NCBI GenBank assembly: GCA_037176705.1
Contig: CM073898.1
Coordinates: 21,555,988-21,619,987, forward strand
Direction: 5' to 3'
Source of the DNA: Molossus alvarezi
Lineage: Eukaryota > Chordata > Mammalia > Chiroptera > Molossidae
Length of the DNA: 64,000 nt
Of this stretch, positions 1 to 9,806 are shown piece by piece (the first letter of the stretch is position 1; each line of letters opens with the position of its first letter). A program made the translations under genes and the position numbers. The notes beneath the pieces were generated by a model. The model was not told the origin of the DNA, ran no database searches, and saw only the letters and a list, made by a program, of their open reading frames with translations.

Positions 1-518
1 AATATTCAACTTTAGAAGAAATCGGGTTTTTATTTAGATACCCCCCAAAAAACCCCCAAAAAACAAAAAACGTGACCTGATGTCCAGCACTCCTCTTACC
101 CAACAAAACCATTAGCCTTCTTGGAAGTTCTGCCGGGTTACAGAACCCCTGTGCCCATGGGAACCGTGTCCACTGTGACCGTTTCTGCTCACAACTGAGA
201 GTCTTAGCTTGTTGAAATAACTGGGAATCTTCACTTCTAGTCAGTGGTCTGCTGTGGCAATCTGGTTCATTTTACAAAAGCATTGTCAGCATGTTGGCAA
301 AGTCGTAAGAATGACAGTGCACGACGCAGATGATTTCATGGTGCGCTGAACGTCGTCATGGCCAGGGCTTGGAGGTGTGGCGCAGTGGGGACAGGGGGAG
401 TGGAAGCGAGTGAACAGCTTTATGATAACAGTGGCTATTACCGTATGTCTCCCTAAAGTAGCTTTTTTGGAGTATGAATGTGAAAGGTAGCCTTCTTTGA
501 ATTTAAGAAATCCTGAAA

Positions 519-720
519 ACCCTGGCCAGTGTGGCTCAGTTGCATCGTTCTGAGCACCAAAATGTCGCCAGTTCAATCCCTGGTCAGGGCACGTGCCTGG
601 GTTGCAGGCTCAGTCCCCAGTAGGGTCATGCAGGAGGCAGCCGATCAGTGTTTCGCTCTCACATCGATGTTTCTCCCTCTCTCTTCTCTCTCTAAAAATC
701 AATGAAAAGTATATATTTTT
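519..720 (+). mobile_element. Ves SINE (older, lacks the TCCTC...GAGGA tail)
   Basis: tRNA-like head CCCTGGCCAGTGTGGCTCAG, B box GTTCAATCC, CT-rich tract and AATCAATGAAAA tail. Another Ves is inserted in its A-rich tail. Confidence 0.9.
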
Positions 721-733
721 AAAAAGTCCTGGA

Positions 734-993
734 GCCCTGGCCAGTTTGGCTCAGCGGTTAGAGCGTCGGCCTGCGGTACAGAGAGACCCGGGTTCGGTTC
801 CCGCTAAGGGCATGTACCTTGGTTGCAGTTTGTCCCCGGCCCTGGTTGGTCATGCGGGTGGCAGCCACTCGATGTGTCCCTTCACATCGATGTTTCTCTC
901 TCTCTCTCTCTTCCTCTCTCTCCCTCCCGCTCTATCTGAACAAAAAAATGTCCTCGGGTGAGGATAAAAAAAAATAAAAAATAAAAAATAAAT
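734..993 (+). mobile_element. Ves SINE (young type)
   Basis: Head GGTTAGAGCGTCGGCCTGCG, B box GGTTCGGTTCC, tail GTCCTCGGGTGAGGATA. TSD AAAAAGTCCTGGA (721-733 and 994-1006). Inserted into the tail of the preceding Ves. Confidence 0.95.
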
Positions 994-1583
994 AAAAAGT
1001 CCTGGAAAACATTTAATTCATGAACTGACTCAAAGAGCATTTTTCTTACTGACTGCTGTAATAATCTGCACCTTTCAAGAGAACAAAAGGGAAAAGAAAA
1101 TTTAAAAAGGAAGAAAGAAAATGAGATGGTTGGCTAAAGGTTTCTAGATAATAGTGTGCAGAATTTGAAATCAGATATGCTTTGATGCCTCCATTGTAAG
1201 TGGAGAATTCAACTAAATATATAAATGATTTAGGTAGCTGCAGATATCCCAACATCTTTTAAATTTCTCTGTGATCAGACTTTTTTTCTGAAGGCTTCCC
1301 TATTTGTCAACAGCTGCTCTATCCTTATACTTAGTATTGGTTTCAGTAGATCTATTTCCAGCCGACAAAATGTCCCAAGGCCCTCACATGGGTCATTATT
1401 CCATTGGTTTGCTTTAGCATTGTAAGTGTACTCAGAGTTGCATCTCTGAACATGTTCTAGGTACAGTCGTTGACAGAGAGCTAGTAAAGGGGCAATAATA
1501 TGGAACAAGTTAAGTACATAGTGAATTCCAGAAGTTCATTTTAGCAAGTCCTTAGCTGCTGCTTAATTTAAAAATGCAGACAA

Positions 1584-1675
1584 GTGTTGGCTTCGGCAGC
1601 ATGTGCACTAAAATCAAAGGACACGGAAGATGAGCACGGCTGCTTCTCAGAGACGACATGCAAATTCACGAAGCA
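1584..1675 (+). pseudogene. U6 snRNA pseudogene
   Basis: About 92 nt resemble U6 snRNA from end to end: GGCTTCGGCAGCA near the 5' end, ACTAAAAT, GAAGATGAGCACGGC and GACATGCAAATTCACGAAGC near the 3' end. The conserved ACAGAGA box is lost (GGACACGGAAGATGAG), several bases are missing, and no T-run terminator follows, so it is a dead retrocopy. Confidence 0.85.
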
Positions 1676-1870
1676 GAAAAACATTGCAAACAAGAACTGC
1701 CTTTGACTGTGTGTAAGTGATTTTTAATTGCTTCTCTTTTTTCCCCTCTGAGGTTTCTGTACTGTGGTAGAGACCTTAGCAATTGGTGAGCTGGACAAAA
1801 GGAAGGTAATGAGCTGGAGAATGCAGGCAAAGAGGCCAGGACTCTGCCATGGAATCAGACTTTATATTAG

Positions 1871-1951
1871 AAAGAAAGAAAAAGGAAGGAAGGAAGGAAG
1901 GAAGGAAGGAAGGAAGGAAGGAAGGAAGGAAGGAAGGAAAGGAAAGGAAGG
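1871..1951 (+). repeat. (GGAA)n microsatellite
   Basis: About 80 bp of AAAG and then GGAA units, ending GGAAAGGAAAGGAAGG. Confidence 0.97.
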
Positions 1952-2843
1952 TCATCGAGTTTTTCCTGTATTTTGCTTTGAGAAAGTAATATTTTTCCTT
2001 TTGTCCAGTAATTCAAAATGGGCTGACCTGAGGTTGGTTGGTTTGTTTGGTCTTTTACATAAGTTCACTTTGAGAAGATAGCACTAGGGATTTTTTTTTT
2101 TTTTTTTTTTTTTGGAGGAATTTACACACTGTAAAACCAACTGACCTGATTTGCCAAAACTCCTTACACCTGGAATCAAGGAGCTGGAAAGAACAAATGT
2201 CCTTTTCCAATCACTCTGTATCAAGGAATAATGTCCTCAAGTCTCAGGTTCATACAGATTTCTGGAGCTATAAATTACTTAAGAATTTTAAAAATGGTTT
2301 TAAAATAGAAGAACTGAGTATAATTTCCGTATTTGGTTCTGGAAAACTCATATCTTAGGTTCAATTTGACTGACTTGGGATTCAGCTCTACTTCAGTTTC
2401 ACTTCTTCAAAGTAGAAAGTATTTCATCTATGTGTGGAATGCCTGCTATTCATAAGCATACGGGTTGACAGGATGTTTTAGAGATCGCTATTTTTTATGG
2501 CGAGAACAGCGCTCGGTTCAAATGGTGGTGCTGGAGATTTCCCGTGGCTTTCTCTCCCCGGTCGCTCTGAGGCCGATGAGTCTGTCTCCACTTTGCTTCT
2601 GTGGTAGGCGTTCAAACTGAGTCTGCTGGTGGCAGAGGAAAGAAGCTGGGGTTTGTTTTCACAGCTTCTGAGGTAGACAGTGTTATTGACACTGTTGCAG
2701 AAGTGGAAACGAAATTTCTGAGCGGGTTGAGTCCCAAGCCAGCAGTAGGGAAGCCAGGGTTCTGGCCCTAATTTGCCTGGAAACAAGTGCATGTATTTTC
2801 TGGTCCAACCACACTATGTTTGTGTTAAAAACTGATGCTTACT

Positions 2844-3114
2844 CCCTGGCTGGTTTGGCTCAGCCGTTAGAGCATTGGCCTGCGGACCAGAGAGACCCGG
2901 GTTCGGTTCCCACTAAGGGCACATACCTCGGTTGCAATTTGTCCTTGACCCCAGTTGGGGTCGGGTGGCAACCATTTGATATGTCTCTCTCATGTCGATG
3001 TTTCTCTCTCTCTCTTCCTCCCTCTCTCCCTCCCACTCTATCTGAAGATAAATGCAAAAAAAAAAAAAAAAAAAAAAAAAGTCCTCGGGTGAGGATAAAA
3101 AACAAACAAACAAA
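2844..3114 (+). mobile_element. Ves SINE
   Basis: Complete copy with an internal run of about 25 A and tail TCCTCGGGTGAGGATAAAA. TSD AAAACTGATGCTTACT / AAAACTGATGCTCACT on the two sides. Confidence 0.94.
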
Positions 3115-3220
3115 AAAACTGATGCTCACTATGCAAAAGACAGCCATTGTGTGGAGTCTGGATTCTGCTGTCCCTGTCAAGCAACTGACATGATGTCATG
3201 CCCAGTACATACCCACTTTC

Positions 3221-3456
3221 TTTCTTTTTTTTTTTTTTCCATTTTTTGTACAGATAGAGTGGGAGGGAGAGAGAGGAAGGGAGAGAGAGACAGAAACATC
3301 GATGTGAAAGGGACACATCGAGTGGCTGCCACCCACACGACCAACCAGGGCCGGGGACAAACTGCAAACGAGGTACATGCCCTTAGCGGGAACCGAACCC
3401 GGGTCTCTCCAGACCGCAGGTGGACGCTCCAACCGCTGAGCCAAACTGGCCAGGGC
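3221..3456 (-). mobile_element. Ves SINE
   Basis: Antisense copy (CCGCTGAGCCAAACTGGCCA at its head) without the terminal TCCTC...GAGGA segment. Perfect TSD CATACCCACTTTC (3208-3220 and 3457-3469). Confidence 0.94.
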
Positions 3457-4199
3457 CATACCCACTTTCATTAGAAGGCTGCTGTTGGACAAAGAAACAC
3501 CCCAGGATCTGTGGAGTCATGACCGCATCTTGCAGTCTCCTCTTAGCCCCTACCCAGAAAACACTCATCCAGTTCCCATGGTTGAGGTGTTCTGGCAACG
3601 GTGGTGCTCTGCACCTTGGGCAGGGTGTTTTTGTAAAGCTAAGCCTCTGGCAACACTCAAAAATCATTACTCTATCTCAAATGATGACATAGATAGAAAA
3701 GACCATGACTAGGACCTGATGAACCAGCAGTGACAATTTGCATTAAGTTATATCTGGTGTTTACAAGAAGTGACTTAATGTTGGCACCAAGTAGGGCAGT
3801 CCCCCTTACTTCATAGATTGTTTCTCGGGGGGTGATTACAAATAGCTAAAAGGGCCAAGAGACCTGGAAGCAGGACCAGTGGAACATATCTCACGCTGTT
3901 TTAATTCCCTATGTTTTCTAAGAAATGCTGCTTCTATCTTCACGTTGGAAGCTGCAAGAACTTTGCTTGACTTAAGCCAGTGATGGTGGCATTGTTGTGT
4001 AAGGATTGGGGCTTTATCTTTTCCAACTAGAAGCATGAGTGAGAATTGTGTCGTGCATAAAATTCTGCAACCATTTGGAATGCTAGCTCATATCAAGCTT
4101 GCGGAAGAGAGGCTAATATGTTGGAGAAATTGTTTTAAGTTTTTTCATCCTCACATTTGGAAATTCTGCTACACCAAAAGCTATTAAAACCTCAGTATA

Positions 4200-4464
4200 G
4201 CCCTGGCTGGTTTGGTTCAGTGGTTAGAGCGTTGGCCTGCGGTCTGGAGAGACCCAGGTTTGGTTCCCGCTAAGGGCACGTACTTTGGTTGCAGTTTGTC
4301 CCCGGCCCTGATTGGGTCGTGCGGGTGGCAGCCACTCGATGTGTCCTTTCACGTCGATGTTTCTCTCTCTCTTTCCTTCCTCTCTCTCCCTCCCACTCTA
4401 TCTGAACAAAAAATGGAAAAATATCCTCGGGTGAGGATAACAAAACAAACAAACAAGCAAACAA
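4200..4464 (+). mobile_element. Ves SINE
   Basis: Young-type copy with an AAAC-rich tail. Perfect TSD AAAACCTCAGTATA (4186-4199 and 4465-4478). Confidence 0.95.
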
Positions 4465-4569
4465 AAAACCTCAGTATATACAATCTAGTTTGTGGGACCC
4501 CCTTATGTGGAAGCCGACAATTTACACTTAGTAACAAAGTAAAGGGGAAAAAATCTAAAGTATTTTTTT

Positions 4570-5105
4570 TTAATATTTTTTATTTAAATTAATTTATTTT
4601 TGTTACAGATATTTCTCCCTTTTCCCCCATTGACACCCTGTTTCAGATCCCCCCCCCACCACTGCATTGTTGTCTATGTCCATTGGTTATGCTTATATGC
4701 ATATAAGTTCTTTGGTTTATCTCTTCCCTTCCCCCGCCCGTACCCCCTTCCTCTAAGGCAGTGGTTCTCAACCTTCCTAATGCCACGACCTTTTAATATA
4801 GTTCCTCATGTTGTGGTGACCCCCAGCCATACAATTATTTTCGTTGCTACTTCATAACTGTAATTTTGCTACTGTTACGTCTTAGGCGACTCCTGTGAAA
4901 GGGTTGTTTGACCCCCAAAGAGGTAGTGACCCACAGGTTGAGAACCGCTGCTCTAAGGTTTGTCAGTCTGAACCCTACTTCCATGCCTCTGGGTCTATTT
5001 TTTTCATCAGCTTATTTTGTTCATTATATTCCACAAATAAGTGAGATCATGTGATACTTGTCTTTCTCTGACTGGCTTATTTCACTTAGCATAATACTCT
5101 CCAGG
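4570..5105 (-). mobile_element. L1 3' end, antisense, interrupted by a SPIN-like element
   Basis: Antisense copy of the bat L1 3' UTR (AAGTTCTTTGGTTTATCTCT, GTTTGTCAGTCTGAACCCTA) ending in CTGACTGGCTTATTTCACTT of late ORF2. It is split at CTCTAAGG by the hAT element at 4759-4950. GTATTTTTTTT on both sides may be the TSD. Confidence 0.82.
4759..4950 (+). mobile_element. SPIN-like non-autonomous hAT transposon (192 bp)
   Basis: Ends CAGTGGTTCTCAACCT and AGGTTGAGAACCGCTG form terminal inverted repeats of about 16 bp. A perfect 8 bp TSD, CTCTAAGG, flanks it (4751-4758 and 4951-4958), the hAT signature. Internal motifs (TAATGCCACGACC, TTCGTTGCTACTTCATAACT, CTTAGGCGAC) match SPIN elements as I remember them, with the middle deleted. 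No transposase is encoded. Confidence 0.9.
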
Positions 5106-6577
5106 TATTTTTTTTTTTTATTTGATTCATTTGGCAAGTATTTTCAAAAAGAGGCTTTGTACTACATATTGCACAAACATGAGTGACGACATAGACTTTA
5201 CCCTACAGGATATTACCACCTAATTAAGCAGATCACAGATCAATATTTTAAAAATTATTGTAACAATCATCTTAGAGTACACACATATTTGTTCTATAAA
5301 AGAGGTTTGTACAGAGTTCTATGGAAATCATCTATGAAGACGACTGTATCAGGATGACCTAGGGGAGGTTCTCTAGGGTTGGTGACATTTGAACTGGGTA
5401 TAAAAGGATCAAGTCAATGGTAGTGGAGAGGGTGGAAGAATATTCAGAATATTTAAAAAACAAAATCAATAGTTCTTGAGATCAATTAGATAGGGAGCGA
5501 AGGAGAGGAGGGAGTTGAGGAAAATTTGGAGGTTTTAACTTTTATAATCAGCATATGAATCTGCCATTAACTGTACTGTAGAGATTCCTTGAAAAGCAAT
5601 TTAGTTGCCAGAGACTATTAGACACAAATCCAAAAATATTTTTCTATTACCCTCAAATAACACTTTGAGACTTGGAATATTTAAAGTAATTTTGATTTCT
5701 CCACCTTAAGAAAATCATTAACACAAATTGGAAAATGTTGAGAGAATAACATCTAAAATTGCTAAAGGAGACAGAGAGGAGCCACTTGAACAGACTGATA
5801 ACTGAGCCCTCTTCAGGTTACATGTAGTCAATAGTCATAAAATCATAAAGGTTAATGGACATAATTTGTTCATTGGATCCCTAACATTAAAGGTTTCAAA
5901 GAGGAAATTTAAAATAAAGGAAGAATTTTGTTTTACAATATATAATGAAAATGTTCTGAATGTATAGTGAATATCTATATTCAATTTTACTATTAATTTA
6001 TTCTAGTTGCTTTTTCACACATCTATCCGTTTATACATTTCTCATCCATTCATTGGCTCATCTTTTTTCCCTTCAAAATAAGTTGCAATCAGCAGTACAC
6101 GTCGTTCCTGAACACTTCATTATATATATCATTAACCAGAGTTCAATGTTTCTTTATGTAGAATTTACATTTTATACAAGAGAAATTAAACTTGTACATT
6201 TATTTCGCCAAAAGGAAAGTCTGTGATTCAAGAAGGAAGAACACAAGTCATGGCTGATTCTTACTGTTATTTATAAAAATGAGAAGCTGTTTGAGAACCT
6301 TGATCCCCAAAGGTTTTTGCCATATGGAGCAGCCACACCTATGACAAAACAGCCTTTGTCACAGTGTCAAGTATTTACCTGCCAAAGCCATGTGCCTCTC
6401 AGTAAATGCTAATTAAATATCAACTGAAGAAACCGACAACGTGTGAGTTTTCTGGCAGTGATAGAGCTGCAGGAGAGCAAATCTCTTCTAGTAGTTTTGC
6501 CTCGAGCATCACTCTCTGCCTGCAACTGCTCTACAGAGTGAGGATAGGATGTAGTAGATGATTTAAAAGTAAAAACT

Positions 6578-7675
6578 TTGCATCTCTCTGATGATTAGTG
6601 ACATGGAATATTTTTTCATATGTCTCTTGGCCATTTGTATGTCCTATTTGGAGAGGTGTCTATTTAGGTCCTCTCCTGTTTTTTGTTTTTTTTTTTTAAT
6701 CCTCACCCGAGGACATTTTTCGATATTTTGTTCATATAGAGTGAGAGGGAGGGAGAGAGAGAAACATCGATGTGAAAGGGACACATTGAGTGGTTGCTAC
6801 CCACACAAGCCAACCAGGGCCGGGGACAAACTGCAACCGAGGTACGTGCCCTTAGCAGGAACCGAACCTGGATCTCTCTGGACTGCAGGCCAACACTTTA
6901 ACCGCTGAGCCAAACCGGCCAGGACAGTCCTCTCCTGTTTTCTAATTAGGTTCTTTGTCTTCCTTTTGTTAATTCGTATGAGTACTCTATATATTTTGGA
7001 AATTAATCCCTTATCTGATGTATCGTTGGCAATTATAATCTAGTACACTGCTGGTGGGAATGCAGACTGGTGCAGCCACTATGGAAAACAATATGGTGTC
7101 TCCTCAAAAAATTATAAATTGAACTGCATTTGACCCAGTGATCCCACTTCTAGGAATACATCCTAAGAAGCCTGAAACACCAATCAGAAAGAATATATGT
7201 ACCTCTACGTTCATTGCAGTGCTATTTACAATTGCTAAGATCTGGAAACAGTTCAAGTGTCCATCAATAGATGAGTGGATAAAAAAGCTGTGGTACCTAT
7301 ACACAATGGAACACTATGCAGCTGGAAAAGAGAAAGATCTCTTATCCTTTGAGATGACATGGAGGGACCTGGAGAGTATTATGCTGAGCGAAATAAGCCA
7401 GTCAGAGAAAGACAAGTATCACATAATCTCACTTATTTTTGGAATATAATGAACAAAACAAGCTGAGGAACAAAATAGACCCAGAGACATGGAAGTGGGG
7501 TACAGACTGACAAACCTCAGAAGAGGTGAATGTGGGGAGAGAGAAGAGATAAACCATAGAACTTACACACTTATATGTGTAAACAAGGACATAGGCAATA
7601 ATGCTTGGGCGGGGGGGGTGGGGGGGTGGCCGGGGTTGGGAGGAAGGTGTCAATAGGGAAAAAAAGGAGAAACAT
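6578..7675 (+). mobile_element. L1 3' end with 5' inversion (twin-priming type)
   Basis: From about 7040 to 7675 the + strand reads as the L1 3' end, including ACTATGGAAAACAATATGG and GGACCTGGAGAGTATTATGC, then a 3' UTR like that of the HAL1. From 6578 to about 7034 the same element reads in reverse (TTGCATCTCTCTGATGATTA is antisense ORF2), and a Ves SINE is nested at 6683-6927. The two halves meet near 7035-7040, with roughly 100 bp of L1 apparently missing between them. No clear TSD was found. Confidence 0.8.
6683..6927 (-). mobile_element. Ves SINE nested in the inverted part of an L1
   Basis: Antisense copy with a T-rich start. Perfect TSD TCCTCTCCTGTTTT (6669-6682 and 6928-6941), which restores uninterrupted L1 sequence when the SINE is removed. 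Confidence 0.95.
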
Positions 7676-7790
7676 CTGAAAGAAAGAAAGAAAGGAAGGA
7701 AGGAAGGGAGGGAGGGAGGGAGGAAGGAAGGAAGGAAGGAAGGAAGGAAGGAAGGAAGGAAGGAAGGGAGAGAGAGAGAGAGAGAGAGAG

Positions 7791-7864
<74 letters not shown>
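7676..7864 (+). repeat. compound purine microsatellite (GAAA/GGAA/GGGA/GA)n
   Basis: About 190 bp of almost pure purine on the + strand in ordered blocks: GAAA, GGAA, GGGA, GGAA, GA, then about 17 GAAA units. It directly follows the L1 3' end, so it probably grew from the L1 A-rich tail. Confidence 0.95.
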
Positions 7865-8284
7865 GCAATGCATTCTATGCAGGGTCATCCTGAATTAAGA
7901 TGAGCCAATACTCGGGCACAGAAAAGTAGGTAAAATGTTCTCACAAAAGAGAAACTCTTTATTCACATATTGCAAAAAAGCAAGGGGAGGGCAGTTTATG
8001 ATAAACAGAAAAAATAAAAAGAAACTGGAAGCAATTGACACAGAAATAAGACAAAGGTCAACATATGTCATTGGAGCGTGAAATATGTTTAGCAGAGAGC
8101 TTGGAAATGTTTTTAACTAAGTCATATTCCGCCACGGTCATCCTGCCAACTGGCTCAAGCGCTGGAAATCAGGCTGCGATGGTATCTGGGAAGATGCATT
8201 TGCTTGAATGTTTGTTGTTGATGAAGAGATCTGGTATTCATTCCCTGTCCTAGAATCCTGTGTGGGTTTTCATCCATAGCTCTT

Positions 8285-8470
8285 ACAACAATTTGTAATT
8301 ATACATTGATTTGTCTGTCTACTTACTTGACGTTGGTTTTCTTCATTAAGCTGTACACTCCCCTGGACAGGGGCCAGGTCTGTTCGTCCACCCCTGGATA
8401 CCCAGGCCCTGGCATAGCGTTTGGAAGGTAGAGGCGTGTGCTCAGTCAATATTTATTGAGTCAATAAAGG
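8285..8470 (+). mobile_element. L2 3' end fragment
   Basis: AAGCTGTACACTCCCCTGGA, GCCAGGTCTGTTCGTCCACC, GCCCTGGCATAGCG and TCAATATTTATTGAGTCAAT are typical of the L2 3' end. Confidence 0.65.
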
Positions 8471-8634
8471 CCTATTTGGATACTGGGCCTACAAAAGACA
8501 TTTTTCTTGTCACCAAGATCAAGATTGGATTCTTTTGCTGTTAGAATCATAATTTTAATTAAATTAAAAGTTAACATTTAAACACCACCTGGAAAACACA
8601 AGGAAAAAATATAATATTTAATAAGTGCTTGTTG

Positions 8635-9155
8635 TGGCCGGTTTGGCTCAGCGGTTAGAGCGTCGGCCTGTGGACCAGAGAGACCCGGGTTCGGTTCCCG
8701 CTAAGGGCGCGTACCTCGGTTGCAGTTTGTCCCTGGCCCTGGTTGGGTAGTGCGGGTGGCAACCACTCGATGTGTCCCTCTCACATTGATGTTTCTCTCT
8801 CTCTCTTCCTCCCTCTCTCCCTCCCATTCTATCTGAAGGTAAATGCAAAAATTAAAAAAAAAAAAATAGCCCTGACCGGTTTGGCTGAGCTGTTAGAACG
8901 TCGGCCCGCAGACCAGAGAGACCCAGATTTGGTTCCTGCTAAGGGCGCGTACAACAGTTGCAGTTCATCCCTGGCCCTGGTTGGGGTCGTGTGGGTGGCA
9001 ACCACTTGATGCATCTCTCTCACATTGATGTTTCTCGCTCTCTCTTCTTCCCTCTCTCCCTCTTGCTCTAACTCAAGATAAATGCAAAAGTGTCCTCGAG
9101 TGAGGGGAAAAAAAAAATAATAATAATAATAATTTAAAAATTAAATTAAATTAAA
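8635..9155 (+). mobile_element. tandem pair of Ves SINEs sharing one TSD
   Basis: Two Ves units in the same orientation, 8635-8870 and 8871-9155. Only the outer flanks match (AATAAGTGCTTGTTG 8620-8634, AATAAGTATTTGTTG 9156-9170). The inner junction is an A-rich run, so this is either an insertion into the tail or a retroposed dimer. The first unit ends without the TCCTC tail. Confidence 0.9.
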
Positions 9156-9528
9156 AATAAGTATTTGTTGACTGATTAATGAATTGAAAAAACACTAAAT
9201 TTCTTTGTGTTTCAATTTTCTTCTTGATAACATAGAAATAATATCGTTAACTCTCTTTTACAGAATTATTTTATAGGCTGAAGTTAGATTATTGCTTTCT
9301 AATCTCCTTTGAAGAGAAACATTCAATACACATAAAACCCTGTACGAGATGGTGTAGAGATCACATGAGCTATCAATTTCCTTAGTCTGAGGACTGCATT
9401 GCACCTGTGTGTGAACTCTTGTGGTTTGTGAACCGACAAAACGTCAGTTATTTTCATTGCTATACGTCTTATTTGAAGAATACCATATGACGGTATTTTT
9501 ATGAGATCAATAGAATTATATCATTGTT

Positions 9529-9671
9529 GCCCTGGCTGGTTTGGGTCAGCGGTTAGAGCTTTGGCCTGGGGACTGAGGTGTCTCAGGTTCAATTCCTGGT
9601 CAAGGGCACATACCTGGGTTGCAGGTTTCATCCCCAGCCCTGGTCAGGGTTGTATGGGAGCCAACAAATCG

Positions 9672-9706
<35 letters not shown>

Positions 9707-9806
9707 TCTCTCCCTCCCTCCTCCCTTCCACTTTATCTAAAAATTAAAAAAAAAAAAAAAAATCAATGGAAAAATATCCTCTGGTGAGGATTAACAACAA
9801 CAAAAA
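9529..9806 (+). mobile_element. Ves SINE with (TG)n expansion
   Basis: The older type, with GGTTCAATTCC and AATCAATGGAAAAATATCC. A (TG)16 tract (9673-9704) has replaced the usual middle region. Flanks are only weakly alike (AGAATTATATCATT / AGAATTGTATAATT). Confidence 0.88.

Noticed and set aside
593..961. Recurring frames reading [20 protein letters not shown] (also near 3196, 27000, 35614 and 56737)
   Set aside because: This is the Ves SINE head translated; it repeats wherever a young copy lies and is not a protein family.
7601..7903. Frames rich in Lys/Arg/Glu or Ser/Phe/Leu repeats
   Set aside because: They are translations of the purine microsatellite.
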